Positions 1-8,105 of a stretch of 64,000 nt of DNA are shown piece after piece (positions within the stretch are counted from its first letter, which is position 1; every line of letters starts with the position of its first letter). Origin of the DNA: Hoeflea marina (GTDB taxonomy: Bacteria > Pseudomonadota > Alphaproteobacteria > Rhizobiales > Rhizobiaceae); NCBI RefSeq assembly GCF_003182275.1, contig NZ_QGTR01000001.1, positions 1,160,215 to 1,224,214 on the forward strand, in the 5' to 3' direction. The notes beneath the pieces were generated by a model. That model was not told the DNA's origin. It worked only from the letters and a program-made list of their open reading frames with translations, and did no database searches. A program made the translations under genes and the position numbers.

Positions 1-1
1 C

Positions 2-1186
2 CAACGATTCTACAACGACCCGGACTTTTTCAAGCTGGACATGGACCTGATCTGGCACCGCGACTGGCTGTTCGTCGGCCACGACTGCGAGATCGCCAAG
101 CCGGGAAGCTATTTCACCGTGCAGGTCGGAGACTATCCGGTGGTGCTGGTGCGCGACCGCCAGGGCAGTATCCGCGCCTTCCACAATTCCTGCCGGCATC
201 GCGGAAGCCGCGTCTGCACCGCCGAGCGCGGACAGGCGGCGAAGCTCGTCTGTCCCTATCACAACTGGACCTACGACCTCGACGGCAGTCTGGTGTTCGC
301 CCGCCAGATGGCGGAGGGTTTTGACAAGGGCGAATACGGCCTCAAGCCCGTCGCCTGCGAAAGTGCCGGCGGCTACATTTTCATCTGCCTGGCGAAGGAA
401 CCGGCGGATTTCGCGCCCTTCCGCGCCATGATGGAGCCCTATTTCCTGCCCCATCGCCTGTCCGAGGCCAAGGTGGCATTCGAAAGCACGATCGTCGAGA
501 AGGGCAACTGGAAGCTGGTCTGGGAAAACAACCGCGAATGCTACCACTGCGCCTCCAACCACCCCGAACTCTGCAAGACCTTTCCCGAGGCCCCGCTGGT
601 CACCGGCATCAACGGCGCCGACATGGATCCCGAGATGGTGGCGCACTGGGACAAGTGTGAAGCGGTCGGCTTGCCGTCCCGGTTCGAGATCGACAAGGCG
701 GGCCAGTTCCGCGCCACCCGCGCGCCGCTGCTGCGCGACGCCGTCAGCTACACGTCGTCCGGGCGTCGGGCCGTCAAGAAGAACCTTTCGGACACAGTGT
801 CTGCCGACCGCATAGGCGCACTGCTGCTTTACCACTACCCGACCACCTGGAACCATGTGCTGGGCGATCACGCCGTCACATTTCGGGTGCTGCCGATCAG
901 CGCCGGCGAGACCATGGTGACGACGAAATGGCTGGTGCACAAGGATGCGGTCGAGGGAGTCGATTACGATCTCGCCGAACTCACCCATGTCTGGACCGAG
1001 ACCAACGACGAGGACCGGCGCATCGTCGAGGAGAACGCCTTCGGCATCCGGTCGCCGGCCTATGAACCGGGTCCCTATTCCGAGATCCATGAGGACGGTG
1101 TCATCCAGTTCGTTGACTGGTACGCCGACTTCATCGGGCCGAGGCTGTCGGGCGATGAAAAACCGATTCTGCGAAGCGTGGCCTGA
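2..1186 (+). CDS. gbcA: Rieske non-haem iron oxygenase, glycine-betaine demethylase type (5' truncated)
   Basis: The frame is open from the window edge, so the true start lies upstream; an internal ATG at 41 is not the start. The visible protein has the Rieske 2Fe-2S pair CRHRG...CPYHNW (C-x-H then C-x2-H, about residues 64-87 of the visible frame). It also has a mononuclear iron site in RECYHCASNHPEL, typical of the ring-hydroxylating oxygenase alpha-subunit family. In the GbcA branch this enzyme removes a methyl group from glycine betaine, giving dimethylglycine and formaldehyde. The partner reductase follows after 12 bases, which fits a gbcAB operon. Related quaternary-amine demethylases such as stachydrine demethylase have the same fold, so the substrate is inferred. 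The family assignment is firm; the exact symbol is less so. Confidence 0.8.
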   Translation, partial: QRFYNDPDFFKLDMDLIWHRDWLFVGHDCEIAKPGSYFTVQVGDYPVVLVRDRQGSIRAFHNSCRHRGSRVCTAERGQAAKLVCPYHNWTYDLDGSLVFARQMAEGFDKGEYGLKPVACESAGGYIFICLAKEPADFAPFRAMMEPYFLPHRLSEAKVAFESTIVEKGNWKLVWENNRECYHCASNHPELCKTFPEAPLVTGINGADMDPEMVAHWDKCEAVGLPSRFEIDKAGQFRATRAPLLRDAVSYTSSGRRAVKKNLSDTVSADRIGALLLYHYPTTWNHVLGDHAVTFRVLPISAGETMVTTKWLVHKDAVEGVDYDLAELTHVWTETNDEDRRIVEENAFGIRSPAYEPGPYSEIHEDGVIQFVDWYADFIGPRLSGDEKPILRSVA

Positions 1187-1198
1187 CGGGAGATACAG

Positions 1199-2308
1199 AT
1201 GAACGCGATGACCGAGACCCTGCTCTACCGCCATCTCGACGAGATGACGCCCTGGGATGCCCGTCTTCAGGTGCTCGAGGTGATCGGCGTCGCCGAGGAG
1301 GCTCCGGACGTGAAGACCTTCACGTTCCGATCCGACGCACAGACCTGGTTCCGGTACAAGCCGGGCCAGTTCATCACCCTTGAGCTGCCGCTTGAGGACG
1401 GGCCGCTGATGCGCACCTACACGCTGTCCTCGTCGCCGTCGCGGCCGTTTTCGATCGCCGTGACGGTGAAGGCGCAGCCGGGAAGCGTCGGCACTCGCTG
1501 GATGTTCGATCACCTCGAGCCCGGGACGCATGTCACCGCCTACGGTCCCGCGGGCGATTTCACCCATCACAATCATCCCGCCGGCAAGTATCTGCTGCTG
1601 TCGGCGGGGTCTGGCGTCACCCCGATGATGTCGATGCTGCGCTGGTTCAACGATTGCGCGCCGTGGACGGACGTGGCCTTCGTCAATTGCGCCCGCCTGC
1701 CCGAGGAGATCATCTTCCGCAAGGAACTCGACCTGCTCGGCAACCGCATGCCCGGCCTGACGCTCGGCTTTCTCATCGAGCAGCGCTCGAAGCGGGAGAA
1801 CTGGTTCGGCCCCACCGGCCGGATCGACTTCACCCGGCTGTCGCTGCTGGCGCCGGACTTCCTCGAACGCGAGGTGTTCTGCTGCGGTCCTGAGCCTTTC
1901 ATGCGGGCGGCGCGCGACATGCTCAAGGCGGCGGGCTTCGACATGGCCCATTACCACCAGGAGAGCTTTAGCGCGCCGGTGGCGGAACTGGCTCCGGACA
2001 TCCTGCCTGACGTCGGCGTCGATGGCGATGCGGTCGCCGAGGCCGCATCCTTCCCGGTTCGCTTCGCGCTGTCGGATGTCGACGCCGAAAGCGCTGGCGG
2101 TCAGACCGTGCTGCAGGTCTCGCGGGCTTCTGGCGTGCGCATCCCTGCCGCCTGCGAATTTGGCCTGTGCGGCACCTGCAAGGTGAAGATGACGGCCGGA
2201 ACGGTGGAAATGGCGCACAACGGCGGCATCCTCGACGAGGAAATCGAGGAGGGCTACATCCTCGCCTGCTGCTCTAAGCCTACCGGCGCCATCTCCATCG
2301 AGGCCTGA
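1199..2308 (+). CDS. gbcB: Ferredoxin-NAD(P)H reductase component with C-terminal 2Fe-2S domain (GbcB-like)
   Basis: This 369-aa electron-transfer partner of the Rieske oxygenase starts 12 bases after its stop codon. Domain order is an FAD-binding barrel (RTYTLSSSP, about residues 63-71), an NAD(P)-binding domain (GSGVTPMMSML, about 138), and a C-terminal plant-type ferredoxin (CEFGLCGTC plus a later Cys in ACCSKP) carrying the 2Fe-2S cluster. This order is that of GbcB and related one-component reductases. It should pass electrons from NAD(P)H through FAD and 2Fe-2S to the oxygenase Rieske centre. The ATG at 1199 follows GGGAGA. It runs convergently into the AsmA-like gene with 49 bases between them. 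Specificity for glycine betaine rests only on the pairing. Confidence 0.8.
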   Translation: MNAMTETLLYRHLDEMTPWDARLQVLEVIGVAEEAPDVKTFTFRSDAQTWFRYKPGQFITLELPLEDGPLMRTYTLSSSPSRPFSIAVTVKAQPGSVGTRWMFDHLEPGTHVTAYGPAGDFTHHNHPAGKYLLLSAGSGVTPMMSMLRWFNDCAPWTDVAFVNCARLPEEIIFRKELDLLGNRMPGLTLGFLIEQRSKRENWFGPTGRIDFTRLSLLAPDFLEREVFCCGPEPFMRAARDMLKAAGFDMAHYHQESFSAPVAELAPDILPDVGVDGDAVAEAASFPVRFALSDVDAESAGGQTVLQVSRASGVRIPAACEFGLCGTCKVKMTAGTVEMAHNGGILDEEIEEGYILACCSKPTGAISIEA

Positions 2309-2357
2309 TCGCCGCAGCCTTGTGGATGCGGCGCGCCTGACTTCGATTCGCGGAGTA

Positions 2358-5300
2358 TCAGTTGCGGAATTCGAAGATCGACCGAAAGACGCCCGGTGCG
2401 ATCGCAGACAGGGGATTGATGGTCAGATTCGGCGAGGCGGCCTTGCCCGCCAGCCGGAAGGTGATGCCGAACAGCCCGCGGTCGCGGCCATTGCCAAGGA
2501 TGGCGCCGATAATCGGTAGTTCGGCAAACAGGCTGTTGAGCGCATAGGCCGGCATGAAGGTGCCGGTCATGTCCATGTTGCCCTGCCGGTCGTAGAGAGT
2601 GCCCTGGTAGGATGCACCGATCTCAGGCCCGCGAAGGATGCCTTCCCGAACCACGAGTTGGCCCTGGCCGGCATCAACCCGTGCATTGGCCACGTCGAAC
2701 TTGGCCGTGCTCGAATTGATCCGGCCGCTGGCGACGTCGTTGAGGCTTCGGCCGTCGGCCCCGGTCTTGGTCGACACCAGTGAGTCCAGCCGCTTCTCCC
2801 CGACAACCGAGAAATTGCGGATGTCGATCACGCCGCGGCGGGCCTTGCCGCCGTCGCGGGAGAGCCGGATGTTGAGCAGTCCGCCCTGAACCTTGTCGTA
2901 GACCCCGGCGAATCGGGCGAATGCACCGGCATCACCGCTGGTGATCTCGATGGATTCGCCGCCCCCCTTGCTGCCCGATGCAGCCAGGATCGCCGCCTGG
3001 CCGCTGCTGGTGACCGCCTTGAAATCGATGAGGTCGGCCCTGTCGCCCTGGCCGGAGTAGCGCACCGCCGCCGCCGAGAGCTTCTCGTCGAAGAAGCCGT
3101 AGACCGTGTCGACCTTGCCTTCGACGTCGATGACGGGCGAAGTGTCGTTGCCTCCGTCCGCCTTGGCCACCGACTGCTTGACCGTCGCGATCAACGGCCG
3201 CAGGTCGATGGCATTGCCCGATACCGCCATTCGGTAGCCCTGCTTGGTGCGATCGACGGAGAGGCGATAGTCGTCGCGCGGTGACAGGGCGACCTGCGAA
3301 AACTTCGCCTGCGACAGGCGGCCATCGGAAATTGTCAGCGCACCGACCATGGCGAAACCGTCGCCGCTGAACTTGAAATCGGAGAGGCTCGTGGTCTTGG
3401 GCGTCGCCGCGAGATCGAACGAAGCCTTGGCGGCAATGCCGGCGCTCTTCGTCCACCCAAACCCGGGAATGGTGATGACGGCCCGCTTCAGATCCAGTTC
3501 GACCTTGCTCGCCGCGCTGCCACCGCCGTCCATGGTAAATCCGACGGGACCACTGATCAGCGCGGCCGTGCCCGGCGCCAGTTTTTCGCGTGCCTTGTCG
3601 TCCAGCGTACCGCTGATGACCCGACGGGCGGCAACCTTCGAGGTGCCGACCGGTTGCACCACGTCGAGCGTGAAGGGCACCGAATCCACCAGGGCGTCAG
3701 CCTTCAGCTCGGCCCGGTCAGGGGTGACCACCAGGCTGCCGTTCAATTCCGTCAGGATCCGGCCTTCGACAGGCTGCGAAATATCCACATCGTCGAGTTG
3801 CAGGTCGACCTTCCAGTCCGGGGCCGGCGGCGACTGGGTCTGGATCAGACCGAAGCGCGCCTGCACCCGCGAGGTGATCGCGCCCGAGAGGTCATTCGGC
3901 ACCAGCCCGATCCGGTCGAGCGCCTTGATCGGGTGATAGGTGATCAGTTCGGCCACGGCGTCCGCATCCCCCGAGACGGCGAGGTTGAGATCTGCCATCA
4001 GCGGTTGCTCGTCGGTGTTCGGGATGGCGAACACGCCGTCGCGGACTGCCACGGTCCGACCGGTGGGAAAGTAGGCCGTTGCCGAATTGACATCGACCTT
4101 CACAGAGGTTCCCCGGAGTGTGAGATGACCCAGCGTGTCGCGCAGCGGCGGGATGTCTCCCGCCACGTTGATGCGCGCCCGCTCGATGTCGAAATCGATC
4201 TGAAACTCGTCGTCGGTGAAAGGAACCTTCTCGCCCAGGCGGAAATGGCCGGAGGGAATCGCAAGCTGGATACGGCCGTTGCGGATCGTCCCGCCATAGA
4301 GGTTGTTGAGCACCCACTGCCGCCCCTTGCGGCCGAGCCAGTAGGGCCAGAGCTGGCGGGCCGCCGCGGTGGGCAGCCGCGCCGTCTCCGCATAGAGATT
4401 GATTTCCGGCGATTTGCCCTGGACAAAGCCGAACGACGCCGAGCCGATGACGCTGCCGGCGCCGGCCACGACCGCCAGTTCGTCAGCAATGATCCGGTTT
4501 TCCAACGGCAGGAAGCGACCGAACGCCTTGGCATCGAACCGGATCGGCAGGTCCTCCGAATCCCCGGGCGCGGCGACCCCGTTCTTGACGACAAGATCGA
4601 ATGCAATGCCCTCGCCCTTGGCGCCGGGCAGCCGGTCATTGTCGATCAAGCCGCCGGTGAACGGCAGCACGGTATCGCCGACGGTGATGCGCGACGGCAT
4701 GATCTCGATCTTGCGCGCACTGGCGACATAGGACAGGTTCAGCTCGGCGTTGACCAGTTCGGAGGCGATGCCGCCCATCGTCAGCGTCCCCGGGCTGGCC
4801 TGGGCCGAAATCTCCAGGACTGGGTCCGCTTCGGGGCCTGCGCGCTCGGCCCGAAACGTCAGTCCCACCGTGGTCAGCGCGCCGAACTTTCGATCCTCCA
4901 GTTCACCGAAATCGAAATCGACGTCGAGTCCATCGACCGTGCCCGCGATTCTGGACAGGCTGCTCTCGCCCGGATCGCCCTCGGCCTGGGCGTCGAGGGC
5001 GAACATGCGGCTGCCCTGGCTCACCTGCGCGGCGATCCTGAGCCCGCCATGGGCCGCCCGGGTGAGCGTCGCCTCCCTGACCTGCAAGGGCTCTCCGACA
5101 CCGGCAACCGTCAGGTCGGTCACTTTCATCAGCCGGGTCTGCCGGGCGTCGATCGTCCGCGCCAGCATGTTGAGCGTGACGAAGGCGCTTTCCACGAGCC
5201 CCTCGAGCGCGTCGATGCGCAATCCGGAGAAATTGCTGAGCTGGAAGCTGCGCCCCTGCGGCGCCGTCACTGCAATGCCCGAAATCTCGATCGACGCCAC

Positions 5301-5783
5301 CTCGATGTCGCCGGTGGCGAGCGCCATGGGTTCGAGCACCAGCCGGACCCTCGCAGCTCTGGTCGGCTGGCCGGCGGGATCGGCCGGAGTGATGGTGACG
5401 CCGCGGGCCTCAAGCGCCAGACGTCCGCGGGGCGTAACCCGCACCACGGCCGAACTCAACTCCGTGACGTAGTCGGGGCCCACGGCCTTGGCCAATGCGA
5501 GCCTTGCGCGGTCATAGATGAACTGATCGGCCCAACCGCGCTCGATGACGATGAAAAGGCCGCCCAGGACGATGGCCAACAACGCGGCCAACCCCAGGAT
5601 GAACCCGGTCAGGCGCCTGAGATGGCCGCCGCCCTGCCCCCCGTGATGGGCCTGCACGATGATCGGATCATGCGCCTGCGCCGATGGCAATTCATGCAGC
5701 GAAACGATATCGCGCTTGTCAAACCAGACCTCTTCGATCGGCGTTTCTGGCATCGGACTGGCTGTCTCTCCGCAAATTGACAT
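2358..5783 (-). CDS. AsmA-like / DUF3971 (YhdP-type) large membrane-anchored protein
   Basis: This protein of about 1141 aa has a cytosolic N-terminal tail, one transmembrane segment (about residues 58-80, FILGLAALLAIVLGG) and a very long beta-rich periplasmic part. Its C-terminal stretch (NMDMTGTFMPAYALNSLF, then PIIGAILG) is typical of AsmA-like_C/DUF3971 proteins. The AsmA/TamB/YhdP superfamily forms bridge-like lipid-transfer proteins between inner and outer membranes; that role here is inferred from family. The ATG at 5783 (MSICGETASPMPE) is preferred because an earlier in-frame start at 5921 would run into the divergent bcp gene. MPETPIEEV at 5753 is also possible. Ribosome-binding sites are weak for both. 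Confidence 0.8.
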   Translation of the reverse strand: MSICGETASPMPETPIEEVWFDKRDIVSLHELPSAQAHDPIIVQAHHGGQGGGHLRRLTGFILGLAALLAIVLGGLFIVIERGWADQFIYDRARLALAKAVGPDYVTELSSAVVRVTPRGRLALEARGVTITPADPAGQPTRAARVRLVLEPMALATGDIEVASIEISGIAVTAPQGRSFQLSNFSGLRIDALEGLVESAFVTLNMLARTIDARQTRLMKVTDLTVAGVGEPLQVREATLTRAAHGGLRIAAQVSQGSRMFALDAQAEGDPGESSLSRIAGTVDGLDVDFDFGELEDRKFGALTTVGLTFRAERAGPEADPVLEISAQASPGTLTMGGIASELVNAELNLSYVASARKIEIMPSRITVGDTVLPFTGGLIDNDRLPGAKGEGIAFDLVVKNGVAAPGDSEDLPIRFDAKAFGRFLPLENRIIADELAVVAGAGSVIGSASFGFVQGKSPEINLYAETARLPTAAARQLWPYWLGRKGRQWVLNNLYGGTIRNGRIQLAIPSGHFRLGEKVPFTDDEFQIDFDIERARINVAGDIPPLRDTLGHLTLRGTSVKVDVNSATAYFPTGRTVAVRDGVFAIPNTDEQPLMADLNLAVSGDADAVAELITYHPIKALDRIGLVPNDLSGAITSRVQARFGLIQTQSPPAPDWKVDLQLDDVDISQPVEGRILTELNGSLVVTPDRAELKADALVDSVPFTLDVVQPVGTSKVAARRVISGTLDDKAREKLAPGTAALISGPVGFTMDGGGSAASKVELDLKRAVITIPGFGWTKSAGIAAKASFDLAATPKTTSLSDFKFSGDGFAMVGALTISDGRLSQAKFSQVALSPRDDYRLSVDRTKQGYRMAVSGNAIDLRPLIATVKQSVAKADGGNDTSPVIDVEGKVDTVYGFFDEKLSAAAVRYSGQGDRADLIDFKAVTSSGQAAILAASGSKGGGESIEITSGDAGAFARFAGVYDKVQGGLLNIRLSRDGGKARRGVIDIRNFSVVGEKRLDSLVSTKTGADGRSLNDVASGRINSSTAKFDVANARVDAGQGQLVVREGILRGPEIGASYQGTLYDRQGNMDMTGTFMPAYALNSLFAELPIIGAILGNGRDRGLFGITFRLAGKAASPNLTINPLSAIAPGVFRSIFEFRN

Positions 5784-5872
5784 GATTCCGTTGGACGGAT
5801 GCCGCTGGAATATATATCGCCGTTTGACGCGGTCACCCGATTTCGGCCACCCCGGCACAGAAAGGTTGTTCA

Positions 5873-6340
5873 ATGAGCGAACTTGACGAGGGAATGCAGG
5901 CACCGACATTTGCATTGCCACGCGATGGCGGCGGAACCGTGGCCTTGGGCGACTTTTCCGGCAAGACTTTGGTGCTGTATTTCTACCCCAAGGACGACAC
6001 CAGCGGATGCACGGTCGAGGCGATTGATTTCACTGCGCTTTCCGCAGAGTTTGCGGCGGCGGGAGCGACAGTGGTCGGCGTGTCGCCCGACACGGTGAAG
6101 GCCCATGACAAGTTCATCGGCAAGCACGCGCTTGGCATTATCCTCGGCGCCGACGAAGACAAGGGCACGCTCGCGGACTATGGCGTCTGGCAGGAAAAAA
6201 GCATGTATGGACGCAAATACATGGGCGTGGAGCGATCCACCTTCCTGATCGACGGCAAGGGCGCGATCCGCAGGATCTGGCGCAAGGTGAAGGTCCCCGG
6301 TCACGCGGCCGCCGTGCTCGAGGCCGTCAAGGGCCTCTGA
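5873..6340 (+). CDS. bcp: Thiol peroxidase, Bcp/PrxQ peroxiredoxin
   Basis: This 155-aa cytosolic peroxiredoxin reduces peroxides. The peroxidatic Cys46 sits in PKDDTSGCTVEA, the PrxQ/Bcp motif, with the conserved YFYPKD stretch before it. In E. coli Bcp the resolving Cys lies five residues later; here that position is Ile (GCTVEAID), so the enzyme probably works by a 1-Cys mechanism or uses an external thiol. It is divergent from the AsmA-like gene, with about 90 bases between starts. Length is normal for the family. Confidence 0.93.
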   Translation: MSELDEGMQAPTFALPRDGGGTVALGDFSGKTLVLYFYPKDDTSGCTVEAIDFTALSAEFAAAGATVVGVSPDTVKAHDKFIGKHALGIILGADEDKGTLADYGVWQEKSMYGRKYMGVERSTFLIDGKGAIRRIWRKVKVPGHAAAVLEAVKGL

Positions 6341-6543
6341 ACGCCCTTGCGCTGAGGGCTCATTCCGGGCGCCGGCCGCGCCCGGCCGGACCGGGCCCGC
6401 CGCGGGCACCGGCCGCCAAAGCGGCGCACGTCGTCTTATCTGGCGGCAACATGGCTTTCCTGTCGGACAGTCAAAGCTTTATTAACCTTAACATTGTGTA
6501 ATCGGCCCTCAGTCATGAATGCATTTGCAGTGAGGGTTACTGG

Positions 6544-7830
6544 GTGTCGCAGAGGCAAAACAGTCGCGTATTCGGCAGAAAGCCGAAGCAGCACACGATC
6601 ATTTTTGCCAGTGGCGACCGGGTTCGCCATATCACCGTCCGCCCCTGGCTGACGGGTCTCGGCATTTCCGTGCTCGGCGTCATGGCCATCGGCTATCTGG
6701 CCGCAACCACCTACCTGGTGCTGCGCGACGACCTCATCGGCGCAGCCATGGCCCGTCAGGCCCGCATGCAGCATGCCTATGAAGACCGCATCGCCTCGCT
6801 CAGGTCGCAGGTCGACCGCATCACCAGCCGCCAGTTGCTCGACCAGCAACTGATGGAGGAAAAGGTCGCCAAGCTGATCGAGCGCCAGAACACCCTGTCG
6901 ACCCGCCATGGTCGTCTCGGGCCGCTGCTCGAACGCGCCAGTTCCGCCGGCGCCGTTCCCATTCCGACCCGGAAGCCCGGGACGGAGGCCATGAACGAGC
7001 CCGTCGCGCCGCGCGCCCGGCTGGCCGATCTGGCAGAAAACTCGGTCGTGACTTCCGATCCGCTGACCAGCCGGTTCGAGCCGACCGCCTACGCCGCCGC
7101 CGGGACGAGCGTTGAAACCGCGAGCGAGCGCGCCGACCGCATCTTCTCGAATGTCACCCTCTCGCTCAAGACCATTGAACGCGACCAGATCGAGAAGATT
7201 CAGGGCCTGGCCGCCGATGCCTCCGAGACCGCCAGCGAGATCAACAGCCTGATCCAGTCCGTCGGCTTGCCGGTGGCGAAGGTTGAAGACACGGCCGAAG
7301 GCGGCCCGTTCATCCGCCCGAACGATCCCCAGGCCTTCGAGACCTCGCTCGACGACCTCGACGAGGCGCTCAATCATCTCGACATGGTGCGCCGGCATGC
7401 CAAGACACTGCCCGTGTCGATTCCGGCACCCGGCGCCAAGATCACCAGCGTCTTCGGCAACCGCCGGGATCCGTTTCTGGGCCGCCTGGCCTTCCACGGC
7501 GGCATCGACTTTCGCGTCGCCATCGGCACCCCGGTCCATGCCACCGGCGCAGGCCGCGTCATCACCGCCGGCCGCAGCGGCGGCTACGGCAACATGGTGG
7601 AAATCGACCATGGCGAGGGACTGACCACGCGCTACGGCCATCTGTCCAAGATCCGCGTCAAGGTGGGCGACCAGATCACCGCCGGCGAGACGATCGCCGC
7701 ATCCGGCAACACCGGCCGCTCGACCGGGCCGCATCTGCATTACGAGATCCGGCGCGACGGCGAGGCCATGGACCCTTCCCGGTTTCTCAAGACGGCCCGC
7801 AAGCTGATGCCGCTGCTCTCCGATTCCTGA
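6544..7830 (+). CDS. Membrane-anchored M23 (LytM) family peptidoglycan endopeptidase
   Basis: This 428-aa protein has an N-terminal transmembrane segment (about residues 37-60), a charged coiled-coil stretch (about 75-140), a low-complexity linker, and a C-terminal LytM domain from about 300. The Zn ligands look intact: HGGIDF gives H-x3-D and GPHLHYEI gives H-x-H, so it may be an active cell-wall hydrolase. Rhizobial proteins of this layout include RgsM-like factors needed for polar growth; that link is a guess. The start is GTG at 6544, preceded by GAGGG. The upstream DNA is AT-rich with TTAACCTTAAC at 6482-6492. Confidence 0.85.
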   Translation: MSQRQNSRVFGRKPKQHTIIFASGDRVRHITVRPWLTGLGISVLGVMAIGYLAATTYLVLRDDLIGAAMARQARMQHAYEDRIASLRSQVDRITSRQLLDQQLMEEKVAKLIERQNTLSTRHGRLGPLLERASSAGAVPIPTRKPGTEAMNEPVAPRARLADLAENSVVTSDPLTSRFEPTAYAAAGTSVETASERADRIFSNVTLSLKTIERDQIEKIQGLAADASETASEINSLIQSVGLPVAKVEDTAEGGPFIRPNDPQAFETSLDDLDEALNHLDMVRRHAKTLPVSIPAPGAKITSVFGNRRDPFLGRLAFHGGIDFRVAIGTPVHATGAGRVITAGRSGGYGNMVEIDHGEGLTTRYGHLSKIRVKVGDQITAGETIAASGNTGRSTGPHLHYEIRRDGEAMDPSRFLKTARKLMPLLSDS

Positions 7831-8002
7831 CAGGCACCGGCGCTGGTGCTGCAGCGCGAAGGCTCGCCATCCACACCGGACCATGTCTGCAGCAACGGCG
7901 GAACATGGGTCGTTCCCGGCGGCCGCGCAGGGACCATCGTGACAGGCCGGAGAAAAGCGGTGCGGCTTGTTAACCGGCATCGCCGTCTGGGCCCGGTTCA
8001 CC

Positions 8003-8105
8003 TTGACTTATCGAGGTATAAAGACTAATTCGGCGGCATCGGGCTGGCCAGAAACGGGCCATCTCGTGCATTTTCGCACGCTCCGAAAACGGAAACCACG
8101 CACAA
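8003..8105 (+). promoter_or_regulatory. Candidate promoter and 5' leader of the RhlE helicase gene
   Basis: TTGACT (8003-8008) lies 17 bases from TAATTC (8026-8031), giving a plausible housekeeping sigma promoter and a leader of roughly 70 bases. The leader holds a small hairpin, CGTGC (8065-8069) with GCACG (8076-8080). DEAD-box helicase genes often carry leader-based cold control; nothing more specific can be read here. Confidence 0.4.

Noticed and set aside
3654-5780. 708-codon open frame on the + strand
   Set aside because: It is antisense to the AsmA-like gene in a high-G+C region; its translation is Arg/Gly/Asp-rich with no family motif.
6355-6430. Very G+C-rich inverted repeats after bcp
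   Set aside because: Several overlapping GC stems are possible but none has a T tail or a clear single fold.
6436-8001. 521-codon open frame on the - strand
   Set aside because: It is antisense to the M23 peptidase, whose motifs are clear; the translation is compositionally biased and matches nothing.
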